64,000 bases of DNA. Origin: Coenobita brevimanus (taxonomy: Eukaryota > Arthropoda > Malacostraca > Decapoda > Coenobitidae). A program made the translations under genes and the position numbers. The notes below the pieces were generated by a model. The model saw only the letters and a program-made list of their open reading frames with translations. It had not been told where the DNA came from and ran no database searches. Of this stretch, positions 35,829 to 46,088 are shown piece after piece (within the stretch, counting starts at the first letter, position 1; each line of letters starts with the position of its first letter). The stretch is taken from positions 4,118,804-4,182,803 of the forward strand of contig CM064664.1 of NCBI GenBank assembly GCA_032717465.1, written 5' to 3'.

Positions 35829-36770
35829 TCACGTTATATGGTTAACTTTGTCTGTTACCCTCACATATTGTCCTAGCAAACTTTCTCTCCCTAGATGTGT
35901 AGGTCCTGACTGAGTCATTGTTTGCGATGTAACTACTGGAGAGATCACCGGTACATCATCGACTTTCCGTACAAGGGCATCATAGCGTATCAAGTCGCCT
36001 ACATAACAATCATCTCTGAGCTTAACTGCACCACCACTCATATTTGCAATGAAAAGGGGTGTCTTCTGGTCTTGTCCAACACAGCCATATGTTTTACGGT
36101 GTCCGGTAAGCATGGCACGTACTGACACATCAGGTACTCAGGCAGGAATTTTCCAGACAGTCCGACTGGGCAAGTGGTGATTCCCACGCGCTATAGCCTT
36201 GACCTGCTTCCAGCCCATACCCTCCGTTTCGTGTTCGTCTGGCGATTCCTTTGACACTACAGCTGTCGGGTAACAACTGGTGGAATGGCTCCTTGTTGGA
36301 TGCGACTATTTCCAGCTCTTGTTCCTGAGGGAACAAGGCCCATAAACTCCCTCCCATTAAAGGTAATGGAATGTCTCTGAGGGTGTATAATCACATTATA
36401 CTCCTCCATGGACTCAAGGCCCAATAACCCATCAGCCGGCAGAGGGAAGTCCTCAGCCACATAGAATGTAGCAAGTAATTCATGAGATCGTTTATCTGCC
36501 CTCAGTGTCAGCAGTACCTGGCTTATGATCTTCCTTTTACTCCCTGTCACACCTGTCAAAATCACATCGGGTTCTGATAACATCCAATGTGCATGAGGCA
36601 TTAGTTGTCTTAGCCTTTCTAGCTTTACTAGATATAATGTTTGCACATGCCCTGGTGTTAACTATCAAGGACACCTGGCCTTTCCCTATAATCCAAGGAA
36701 TTGACAATAAAACCACCTTTTGTATAACTGCCACACACGCATCGGAAGACTGCACGACCTTTCAGGTTAC
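35829..36770 (-). pseudogene. Protease and gag-pol linker of the Gypsy-like element
   Basis: This lies between the zinc-knuckle part of gag and RT. A retropepsin-like start reads VSLIVNTRACANIIS near 36640-36690, where the active-site triad expected as D-T-G or D-S-G is N-T-R, so it is inactive. DGLLGLESMEEYNVIIHPQR near 36370-36435 fits the protease C-terminal L-G-x-D/E box. A linker follows at 35829-36128. Several frameshifts occur. Confidence 0.72.
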
Positions 36771-37262
36771 TTCTGAGTGCGGCTCTGAGCTTTCCCCGAA
36801 TTCACCATGTTACCCAGTTGCTCCCCATTGGCAATGACAATGGGGCAATAGTCCAAGGAATGAGGACACTGCCCATGTATGACACACCACCTTTGTACCT
36901 TTTGCTTTGTAGCTTTGGCTTGGTTATGCTGTGGTGATCTGGTTACTTGGTTATTTGTTCCCTGACTGCTTTTAGCAGAAGTACTGAACAGACGTGGCCG
37001 TTGTGTTGGCCTTGGCTGCCTGGCATGCCGCCTTTTTAGCCTTCCAACACTTTTTAGCTAGGTAACATGCCTTATTGCACACAGTACAGAACTTACAAGC
37101 AGGGTTTGATTTCTCGGTGTTCACAGCTAAACAGTCCTTCCAGCCTCTCCTTTACCTTCCTTTGCCTTTAACTTGAAGTTCAAGTCATGAAGGGCTATGT
37201 CAGGAGGTCTTTTCGCCTGCCTAAGTACTCTATTTCTCCTAGCAGGGGCCAAACAAAGCAAG
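36771..37262 (-). pseudogene. gag C-terminal part, duplicate copy (unit 1)
   Basis: The same coding segment as 38263-38757, in the first unit of the tandem duplication. It contains the zinc-knuckle-like C-K-F-C-T-V-C-N-K region near 37075-37110. A small deletion near 36987 shifts the frame compared with unit 2. It reads straight into the protease at 36770, so this is the copy contiguous with pol. Confidence 0.8.
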
Positions 37263-37264
37263 TA

Positions 37265-37510
37265 CAGTAGACCCTTAATATCCGTGGGGTTAGGTTCCAG
37301 AGACCCCCGCGGAAGACTAATTCCGTGGATACTCAAGTCATCATCAGAAAATGGCATATTATTTCCACGTAAGCGCCCAACTTCAGCCAATGGCATTCCA
37401 CTTTTCAACGAATCTAAACTTTCTACTTTCTTTGCCAGTGATAACACTTTACATTCTTTCTTTGGCTTAGAACGATTGTTTTTATCCTTTACTTGTTTCT
37501 TGGGAGCCAT
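37265..37510 (-). pseudogene. pogo/Tigger-like transposase N-terminus, duplicate copy (unit 1)
   Basis: Identical in translation to 38760-39005, including the HTH segment with LKSGMPLAEVGRLRGNN. It lies in unit 1 of the tandem duplication and reads through the terminal repeat into gag sequence, so the open frame continues past the element boundary at 37265. Confidence 0.75.
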
Positions 37511-37625
37511 TTTTCACTTTCATAATGAAAGTACAGTAGAGCTGTAAACACGAGAAGGGTGACGACGACGTAAGTAGCGAACTGACTGGTGTTTTTTCCT
37601 CCCTGTTATTATCGTCATTTTTCCC

Positions 37626-38261
37626 TTAACCCGACCCATCCCAGAGACGTGAATTCACATCCTCACATGATGTGCACTCATATCCCGGAGACATAAATTA
37701 ACTCGGCAACATTGCAAGGTCACTAATTTGCACTTTGAATTTTCGTGAGTGATTTTTGGCACGTATACACGGGACACCTTCCTCTACAAGATGCCAGGCA
37801 GGGACAATGCCTTACCCAGCATGACCTCCTCCCCCTCCCTTCATGATCTTTTCTCAGCAATTCACCTTTTATCAGTGACCTGGCCAGTAACGCCATGTCA
37901 TGCCACGGTACGAAATTCAGGGCCAGAGTGATTCCCCAATCACTGACAATGTGGAGGACAAACATTAGAGGAAGAAACAGTCAGAAATGATGATCAGGTA
38001 ATGTGGCCAAAAAAGGTCAGGAATGGTGATGAGTTAGTGAGTGAAACAATGCTTATAATGCCTATATTACCGTTTGAAAACCAATATACTCTCGTACTAC
38101 ATATAAATTCGTACCAAATAAATAAATAAATACCGTTTATGAGGGGTGTAGAATAGTTATCCTCCCATAGAACTCGTTTTCTTTGCAGCCAGCCTGATAG
38201 AAAACCCTGTAAGGTAAGGAGGTACTCCTACTTGGATCGAGTATTTTAAACCTTAGGTGAT
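37626..38261 (+). mobile_element. piggyBac-type MITE (P1), truncated duplicate
   Basis: Starts at TTAA 37626 with TTAACCCGACCCATCCCAGA and stops at the duplication junction near 38261, lacking its right end. It is the unit 1 version of the complete MITE at 39119-39883. Confidence 0.9.
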
Positions 38262-38262
38262 A

Positions 38263-38757
38263 CTTCTGAGTGCGGCTCTGAGCTTTCCCCGAATTCACCA
38301 TGTTACCCAGTTGCTCCCCATTGGCAATGACAATGGGGCAATAGTCCAAGGAATGAGGACACTGCCCATGTATGACACACCACCTTTGTACCTTTTGCTT
38401 TGTAGCTTTGGCTTGGTTATGCTGTGGTGATCTGGTTACTTGGTTATTTGTTCCCTGACTGCTTTTAGCAGAAGTACTAGACCCAGACGTGGCCGTTGTG
38501 TTGGCCTTGGCTGCCTGGCATGCCGCCTTTTTAGCCTTCCAACACTTTTTAGCTAGGTAACATGCCTTATTGCACACAGTACAGAACTTACAAGCAGGGT
38601 TTGATTTCTCGGTGTTCACAGCTAAACAGTCCTTCCAGCCTCTCCTTTACCTTCCTTTGCCTTTAACTTGAAGTTCAAGTCATGAAGGGCTATGTCAGGA
38701 GGTCTTTTCGCCTGCCTAAGTACTCTATTTCTCCTAGCAGGGGCCAAACAAAGCAAG
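38263..38757 (-). pseudogene. gag C-terminal part with zinc-knuckle-like motif (unit 2)
   Basis: Reads on the minus strand from the Tigger boundary: CLAPARRNRVLRQAKRPPDI near 38700-38757, then, after a stop, NPACKFCTVCNKACYLAKKC near 38545-38605, then a Ser/Gln-rich spacer and WCVIHGQCPHSLDYCP near 38340-38400. The Cys and His spacing is like a nucleocapsid zinc finger, though not a textbook CCHC knuckle. This is the nucleic-acid-binding end of gag. It is separated from the rest of gag (46089 on) by the Tigger-like insertion. Confidence 0.75.
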
Positions 38758-38759
38758 TA

Positions 38760-39005
38760 CAGTAGACCCTTAATATCCGTGGGGTTAGGTTCCAGAGACC
38801 CCCGCGGAAGACTAATTCCGTGGATACTCAAGTCATCATCAGAAAATGGCATATTATTTCCACGTAAGCGCCCAACTTCAGCCAATGGCATTCCACTTTT
38901 CAACGAATCTAAACTTTCTACTTTCTTTGCCAGTGATAACACTTTACATTCTTTCTTTGGCTTAGAACGATTGTTTTTATCCTTTACTTGTTTCTTGGGA
39001 GCCAT
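38760..39005 (-). pseudogene. pogo/Tigger-like transposase N-terminus (HTH) fused to the terminal repeat
   Basis: From an ATG at 39005 the minus strand encodes MAPKKQVKDKNNRSKPKK, then KVLSLAKKVESLDSLKSGM, then PLAEVGRLRGNN, which fits the first helix-turn-helix of CENP-B/Tigger transposases (K.L.L..K.E.L..L..G....EVA). The homology stops and the frame runs directly through the terminal repeat (CAGTAGACCC at 38760) into gag. The catalytic DDE domain is absent, so this is an internal deletion derivative. Confidence 0.7.
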
Positions 39006-39118
39006 TTTTCACTTTCATAATGAAAGTACAGTAGAGCTGTAAACACGAGAAGGGTGACGACGACGTAAGTAGCGAACTGACTGGTGTTTTTTCCTCCCTG
39101 TTATTATCGTCATTTTCC

Positions 39119-39883
39119 TTAACCCGACCCATCCCAGAGACGTGAATTCACATCCTCACATGATGTGCACTCATATCCCGGAGACATAAATTAACTCGGC
39201 AACATTGCAAGGTCACTAATTTGCACTTTGAATTTTCGTGAGTGATTTTTGGCACGTATACACGGGACACCTTCCTCTACAAGATGCCAGGCAGGGACAA
39301 TGCCTTACCCAGCATGACCTCCTCCCCCTCCCCTGCATGATCTTTTCTCAGCAATTCACCTGTTATCAGTGACCTGGCCAGTAACGCCATGTCATGCCAC
39401 GGTACGAAATTCAGGGCCAGAGTGATTCCCCAATCACTGACAATGTGGAGGACAAACATTAGAGGAAGAAACAGTCAGAAATGATGATCAGGTAATGTGG
39501 CCAAAAAAGGTCAGGAATGGTGATGAGTTAGTGAGTGAAACAATGCTTATAATGCCTATATTACCGTTTGAAAACCAATATACTCTCGTACTACATATAA
39601 ATTCGTACCAAATAAATAAATAAATACCGTTTATGAGGGGTGTAGAATAGTTATCCTCCCATAGAACTCGTTTTCTTTGCAGCCAGCCTGATAGAAAACC
39701 CTGTAAGGTAAGGAGGTACTCCTACTTGGATCGAGTATTTTAAACCTTAGGTGAGCGATTTCTTTATGAATTTTCGATGTTTCTCACCAAAAGCGGATGT
39801 TTGAGCCAAAAAAAAAAAAGGTCCAAAAATGTCGGGACTGGGGCATACCACTGCCCAGAAAACGTCGGGATGGGGCGGGTTAA
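39119..39883 (+). mobile_element. piggyBac-type MITE (P1), complete, inside the Tigger-like element
   Basis: TTAA at 39119-39122 and 39880-39883 bound this 765-bp element. The empty target is visible in two paralogous repeats of the host element (CCTTAAGCCGTACCTACGAT at 45036 and 45697). The relic transposase frame has a small deletion (CAAACATTAGAGG where others have CAAACTTTACATAGCATTAGAGG). Confidence 0.95.
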
Positions 39884-40610
39884 GCCGTACCTACAATTGT
39901 TTCCAGCACAGTGAAGAAACTGAACGTGCTTAAAGGTGGCTTTCGTTTCCCAATTACCCAACTGGAGATTACGTATGTTAAATTATTAGGTGCAGTTAAG
40001 CTAGGTTAACCTAAGTTTAAACACGTAGAACAATCCTTTCCGCCATGACGTTATCAAAACAAACAAGAGCTGTAACATCAGAACAGCTAAAAACAACGAG
40101 GAAACAGATATAACAAGAAACATTATTTACCAACCCAGAAATAATCAGAGATATAACAGAATATCAGGAAGAACTGATTTGGTAAGGTGTTTTACTGCTT
40201 AATGTAAAGCAGTATGTTTAGCCCCCTCAGTGGCTGTGAGTTCAGAAATTTGCGTGCTTCCGTGGTCAGCCTCAGGACCATTTTTTCAAAGCTCTAAAAT
40301 CAATTTCTTTTTCTTACATATGTGAAAACACTCGTCTGGCACATCTGGCTTTCCCCCCCACCAAACCCATCCTGTGATTTGCTACGAATCGTGAAGGAAT
40401 TGATAAAATTAGAATGTGTGATACATTAACATGCAAACATTGGCTAAAACATCCTGGATGAATTGAACTGTGAACACCTGACTGCTTGGGATGGTAGAGT
40501 AGGGTCGTGTAAACATACCAGTGACCTTCGTTTCCTTACCATAATTGCTCACAATTTTTTTTATAGCTTGCCTTTACTCAGCGTCACTGACACCGGTACA
40601 GTAAAGCATT
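39884..40610. repeat. Long first copy of the internal repeat of the Tigger-like element
   Basis: The segment starts GCCGTACCTACAATTGTTTC and ends GACACCGGTACAGTAAAG, matching 45042-45277 at both ends. Here the middle is about 490 bp longer. No coding content is supported. Confidence 0.75.
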
Positions 40611-40734
40611 TGTTATGCAGCATATTCTGTGCCCCGACTTCTCGGATCCAGACACAGTGCAGCCCTGGGTTCTTTGTTCCTGACCGGGTCAGTATCAACA
40701 CGGAAGGAAAAATACAAACACCACGGGTCAAAAG

Positions 40735-40920
40735 ATACACTGCTATATTATCAGAGAACAATTACACACACAATGCTACAGCCAAAGCTGAGAATACACA
40801 ATAACTTGCACTGATGTTTATGACAAACACTGTTACAATATCAGAGAGTGATTACACATACAATGCTATAGCCAAAGCTGAGATTACACAAAACTTTCAC
40901 CAATGTTTGTGACAATCACT
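40735..40920. repeat. Two tandem units of about 95 bp
   Basis: The text ATATTATCAGAGAACAATTAC...ACAATGCTACAGCCAAAGC...TGTTTATGACAA is repeated once with a few changes (ATATCAGAGAGTGATTACAC... at 40836 on). Confidence 0.88.
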
Positions 40921-41098
40921 GTCCAGCTAGTTCAGCACACATGTCTTGTATATGGGTTTACACTTTCCTGGAGTATAACTGGCATACACACAGTGTCACA
41001 GGTAATATCTCACAAATATATCAAGCATATCACCATTGGCATATTCAAAGACAACACTATCCAGTATATCCACAGAAACAGCTCGTATAGTCAGGTCC

Positions 41099-42584
41099 TT
41101 AACCCTTCCATGGCCGCCGGCGTCGAATGACGTTTAGCCGATCAATGGCCATGGCCGCAGGCGTCGTTTGAGCGCTGCCTATAACAAACTGCAAAAATTT
41201 TTGGGAAGTGAACGAACGTTCTGAACGTCTTCACACTGACCTACACTATACTCTCATACACCTCATCAAGCAGTTCAAAGCCTGCTGCTGTGATAAGTGG
41301 ATTTTCGATTTTTTCGCTCCTAGCCATGCCTAAACAAGCACAACTACACCCATTATCTCGACCCAGGCAGAGCATATCATCTTTGTCCTCTCTTGGAAAA
41401 CACACACAACCACCTGTTTACGATTATGAAGTAAAACAGGCACATTAAAAAAAGACATGATAATAAGTGAAAAATACATTTTTGTCTTGGTATCTTTACC
41501 TATTTGCTCAGGTTTGCTGTAATGGTTTGGATTGCTTGATGCAGTGCAACTTGTTAAAAACCGTGAAAACCTTCGGGAAGTGAACGAAAATTTGGGACAT
41601 GAGACTGACCTTGACTTCACTCTCTCACATGTCATCTGTCAGTTCACCACCTGCTGTCATGACGAGTGTATGTGCGATTTTTTCGCTCGTGGCCATGTCT
41701 AAAAACACATAGTTACACCAATTATCTCTACCCAGACAGAAGGTACAATCTTTTTCCTCCCTTCCAAAACACATACAACCACCCAGTTTACAAGACAGCA
41801 ATATATATTGCAAAAATAACAAGGTAAAATGATAAAGATGAACGTAAAATGATAGAGAAAGATGAACATGTTATTACGGAAAAAATACGTTTTCCCCCGT
41901 CTGGAAACTATTTATTTCTGCTTTCTATCTGTATTCGTAATAATTAGACTTCTGAAACTGCATTACGATTCTGTTTTTAGCCATGCTCGTGGTGTGGGAC
42001 CTCGAAGTTGCGACTCAACTTCCGCATTGCCAATCGGATCTCACCATCCACTTTATAATCCTGTGGCAGTGTCTAACCTTGAAGAACGTGCAGTATTCTC
42101 ATTTAGGTACGAAAATTCAACTCTTTCGCTCCCTTTTCCAAGCATGGGCACAACGATAACGTAAAAAATAATTCGAAACTACCATAAACATATTTTATAT
42201 CAAAAAGGTGAAAAAGTATTCATAACATTTTTTTTTCCAGCCATTCCTAACAGGTTATGCACTGAAATCATTCGATATCATCATATCTCATATATGCACA
42301 TTTCAGCATCATTCGTATTGTTTTAGGAGGTAAAAAAAAAATAACAACACCTGCCCAGTTGCGCTGCGGCAGTGTCCTGGGTGGCGATATCAGTTGCCGA
42401 TATTTCTGCAACGTCTGCGCTCCATTGCAAGCCATAAAATGCATCTAGGAAGTTGGGATTTGCATCTGAACTTCTCTTCAATATGGCAAGAAAAAAAAAT
42501 CAATTTTCGAAACTTAAAAAAATGGCCCCGACGTCGGCCTGGCGTGCAGGAAAAATTCCAGGCCTTCGGCCATGGAGGAGTTAA
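41099..42584. mobile_element. TTAA-flanked MITE, family P3, with internal duplication
   Basis: TTAA at 41099-41102 and 42581-42584. The ends are TTAACCCTTCCATGGCCG and, reversed, TTAACTCCTCCATGGCCG. About 371 bp are duplicated inside: 41190-41480 matches 41560-41850, including GGGAAGTGAACGAA and GATTTTTTCGCTC. On the minus strand both copies keep a peptide M-A-x-S-E-K-I preceded by CLGRDN, probably a relic of transposase coding sequence. The termini differ from families P1 and P2. Confidence 0.85.
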
Positions 42585-44004
42585 GCCCAAGGGTTCGCGG
42601 GACATAGACAAGGTCCTAGCTAATGTAATATATCCGTGTGACATAGACGGAAACTTTAGGTAGACTTAGACTATGCTGCATCACACAGGATGAGAGTATA
42701 TAGGATGCCAGACCTAAGGGGGGGAGGGGAGAAGGTATTAGTGAGGATAGGGAGGGTCTGTTTTCCGTGTGGATGGGGGCCAGGGGGAGAGAAGGGGGGG
42801 GAACAACACTGAACAAGGATGCACTGGGGTGATGATGTTTTCTGTGAGTGACACAGGGAGGATTTGCACTGTCCAGGGGAAACCAGCCCGTGGATGGGGT
42901 GAGATACCCCACTTGTAAGTCTCAGATACTCAGTTCACTAGGGGGGGACACAAAGGAGAGGATAGAGGGATGCACGGGGGGGAGGAGAGGCACTGGGGAG
43001 ACACTCCAGGGGGGGGACAATGCCACACTGGTTGGTTCACTAAGGGTCGGGATAACCACACTGGGGGAGTGGAAAGTCATGAGACCTGTTACTCACAGTT
43101 CAGTCGGAGGGGAGAACACAGTCCACGGGTGATGGGGCCTATGTCGGGAGCTCCAGGTGGCGGCCAGGCGTGGGAGGCAGGCTGTCCGGGGAGCTGCACA
43201 GGAAAGGGTGGCCCTTGGAGTGGCCACTAATCCGAGAGGAGCTGGACAGTGTTTGGGGCGGCTCTCTAGCTGCGTCAGCCCTAGGAGAGGCAGGGCTCTC
43301 TGGGCTGGGGCCGAAGAGGGCCAGTAGACGAGCAGCACGTCATTGGCCCTTCATCGTTGTCGAGGTCTGGGGGAGGGACCGACGGAAGCATGGGCCTAAG
43401 GTCAACCAGGAGGAGGGCATCGTCCGGGCAAGGTTGGGTTCTTGCCTGTCAGGGGAGGCTGACAGGGAGGGACTGTGGCCACCTACTCCGGGAGAAGGCC
43501 TGCGCCCGAGGCGAACACCTGGGGCGGCCCGTTGACTCTGGGAGCTGCGGCCTCAGCGGCAGAGAGAGGCCGTCAGGGGTGGGCTGTGGCCTCTGGTCCT
43601 GGTGGATCCCGTCAACACGACGGGAGGGCAGAGCTGGAAGGACTGGACATCAGGCCTCGGGGATGCCTTGCCGGGTCCGGACTAGGGTGGGGAGTCTGTA
43701 AAGGGAGAGACTCCCACCTCTCGGGGAGAGGTAAGGGGAGGGGCGCCTCACTCTACCACAGGGGTGGTGGGTCAAGCCAGAGGTGGCCCTCTCAGTTAGA
43801 GAATCCCGTCGGGCACTGCCTGCGCTCCTACAAGGGTCAGGGACACGTGAGAGGTCAGGTGAGCCTCTCCCGGACACCGCTGGTACTGGCAACGGGGAGT
43901 GGGCACCTGTAGGGCCGTACCTGTGGTCATGGCGGCTCCGATGGAGTCTGCGCTTCTGTTGCAGGGCTAGAGTCTCCTGCCCCTAAGTCATCAGGAGGAA
44001 GAGG
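42585..44004. other. G-rich, GC-rich unassigned segment
   Basis: This is strikingly G-rich on the plus strand (many runs of five or more G), in contrast with AT-rich surroundings. Long chance frames exist on both strands, for example 43475-43912 plus, without recognisable domains. I do not call genes. Confidence 0.5.
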
Positions 44005-44264
44005 TCACGCGTACTCTCTCGGCTTTCACCACAGCTCCAGTGGAGCGTGCCCTTCGTTCATCGGGAAGGAGACACCTGTCCCTGGGATGTCGGGAGGATG
44101 AGGTTGCATGCACTCTTGCAGCTTATGCCACATCTCTGGTGGAGCGTGCCCTCCTTCTATTGGGGAAGATTCTGTGCCTGCAACTTCGGGAGGAAGAGGC
44201 CGGGCATACTCTCTCGACTTTCGCCACAGCTCAGGTGGAGCGTGCCCTCTGTCCATCGAGGTAA
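44005..44264 (-). repeat. Three 96-bp tandem repeats, open as 32-residue units
   Basis: The unit contains CTCTCGGCTTTCACCACAGC and then GTGGAGCGTGCCCT. On the minus strand it codes for units of the form EGHAPPELWxKxxEY, then Pro-rich text and a G-T pair. The frame is open from 44256 to 44026. Plus-strand frames are open too, so coding is not proven. Confidence 0.75.
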
Positions 44265-44612
44265 GGGGATAGCAACCCTAGAGGCTCCTCTTGAGTCCTC
44301 AGTCAAGTAGGAGGCCGATCCAATGGACTAGGCATCCGAAGGTGTCATTGGGAGCTTGTCTTTGCTAGTCCCACCCCGATTCTGGTGAGCATTCCCTCTG
44401 TTGGAGGGTAGCGTACTTTCCCTGTACACTGCTGGGTGGTCTGGCTGCGTGGAAGAGGGGCGCCGAGTCACAAAGGACATATGTCGTTGATGCCGGGACG
44501 TTGGGTCAGGTAAATTAGCCCCTCCGTCGTCTCCTAGTGGGGTGGGTATCACCTCACTCTCTCCATCTGGGGTGGTGTGAAGTCAGGCTTACCCTGCCGC
44601 ACTTGCGTTTCA

Positions 44613-45935
44613 GCATTGTTCAAGGCTGGTAGCTATGAAAGGGATAATGGAATACTCTATTGTTTGTATCAGGTCTCTCTCTTTCACACATACACATAAG
44701 AACCAAGAAAAGAATGAGCAGTAAATATACACAAACTTGAAGGAGGAGAAATATCTGTGCTCAGTTGGTCCGCCGAACAAAGAATGTGGAACTGAATGCT
44801 AACCTACGAGAACATATGGGTCGAAAGAGTAATTTTTTTTTTCTGATTAGCAAACATTCTTGTTCCATTTCATCTTCTAAAATTGTGTAACCCGAAATTT
44901 TTCGTGTAACCATATAGTCTTAAGACAACCAATTCATTTCATATTCCTCTAGTTTGTCGTCTGTATTTTTTTATTTTGAGGGTGGAAAATTATCTTTTCC
45001 CGCTGAAAGGTTTTCTCCCTTACTATCATCACGTTCCTTAAGCCGTACCTACGATTGTTTCCAACATAATGGAAAAAACTGACTCAAAATTACGGTGCAT
45101 GTAACATAAGAATGTAAACATCGGTGAAAACATCTGGAATGAAGTGAATGCCTGACTGCTTGGGATGTAGTGTAGGGTCGTGTAAACATACCAGTGACCT
45201 CCGTTCCCTTCCCATAATTGTTTGCAGTTTTTTATAGCTCGCCCTAACACAACGTCACTGACACCGATACAGTAAAGTGTTGTTCAAGGCCGGCAGCTAT
45301 GAAGGGGTTAATGGAATACTTTATTGTTTGTATCAATGCGCTGTCTTTCGCACATACACTTAAGAACAAATGAATGAGCAGTAAATGTACACTTATCATT
45401 AAGGAGCAAAAATAAATGTTTGCTCAGTCGGTCCGAAGAGTGTTGGCAAGAGTGACATCGAACGAAGAATGTGGAACTAAATGCTAAGAGTATTTTTTTT
45501 TTTTTCTGATTAGCAAACATTTTTGTTCCATTTCGTCCCCTAAAAGTGAAACCAATAAATTTTCGTCCAAGCATAGAGCCTAAAGACTACCAATTCAATT
45601 CATATTCCTCTAGTTTGTTTTTCTGTATATTTAACTATTTTGAGGGTGGTAAATTACCTTATGCTGAAAGATTTTCTCCCTTATTATCACTAAGTTCCTT
45701 AAGCCGTACCTACGATTGTTTCCAGCATAATGGATGAAACTTACTCAACGTACTCTATCATGGATATCATTTCTCAATTTCCCAGCTGGAGCCCAGGATA
45801 GATTAGGTTAGGTTAAATCAGTAGGAAGTTAGGTTAGGTTATCAGTCGCCTCACCAAATTCGACCCCAAGACCCTTTTGATCGAGCTGTGAGCAGGTGTG
45901 GATGGGGGGTAGACAAGCTCATTTACCCGTAGCTC
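44613..45935. repeat. Tandem repeat with a period of about 661-664 bp in the Tigger-like element
   Basis: TGTTCAAGGC marks the start of each copy at 44617 and 45281, and CCTTAAGCCGTACC recurs at 45036 and 45697. Both copies contain CATATTCCTCTAGTTTGT and GAGGGTGG. Copies differ by small indels. The start of a further, longer copy lies at 39884. GGTTAGGTTA runs follow near 45808-45840. Confidence 0.88.
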
Positions 45936-46088
45936 GCTCGCTAGCAACCGGATGCTTGCTGTTCAAACTGGAGCTATCGTACGGATGATTTTATGTACTA
46001 CTGTACCACTGAACTATTTGCTCAAGTTTGATCTGCGGAAACTTAAATCCTCGGATGCGAATTCTGTGGATAACAACAGTCTACTGTA

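Larger units (their letters stand above)
36769..39754. repeat. Tandem duplication of about 1493 bp (two units)
   Basis: Unit 1 is 36769-38261 and unit 2 is 38262-39754. Each contains the C part of gag, the end of the Tigger-like element with its HTH frame, and most of a P1 MITE. The junction is inside the MITE: ...TAAACCTTAGGTGA is joined to TACTTCTGAGTGCGG at 38260, while unit 2 continues into the rest of the MITE. Only a handful of differences are seen by eye, such as GAACAG against GACCCAG near 36987 and 38481. Confidence 0.93.
40611..44612. mobile_element. Unclassified 4.0-kb insertion with GCATT target duplication
   Basis: GCATT occurs at 40606-40610 and again at 44613-44617. The inserted DNA starts TGTTATGCAGC and ends CTTGCGTTTCA. 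The paralogous repeat at 45271-45290 (AGTAAAGTGTTGTTCAAGGC) shows the unoccupied site. TG...CA ends and a 5-bp duplication are what LTR retroelements make, but I found no LTR pair and no gag or pol, so it may be a solo LTR-like unit or another class. It carries a TTAA MITE (41099-42584); without it, about 2.5 kb. The right half is G-rich. Confidence 0.6.
38760..46086 (-). mobile_element. pogo/Tigger-like (Tc1/mariner superfamily) element inserted in gag
   Basis: The termini are CAGTAGACCCTTAATATCCG at 38760 and, reversed, CAGTAGACTGTTGTTATCC ending at 46086. Both are flanked by TA (38758-38759 and 46087-46088). The gag frame resumes on either side (ARRNRVLRQ at one side, the 46119 segment at the other), which supports a single insertion. 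Inside are a P1 MITE, a 661-664-bp tandem repeat, and a 4-kb insertion, so the native element was much shorter. It has no catalytic domain. Confidence 0.72.

Noticed and set aside
43170..43912. Overlapping 114-145-codon frames in the G-rich segment
   Set aside because: High GC makes stops rare; all frames are equally open and no domain is seen.
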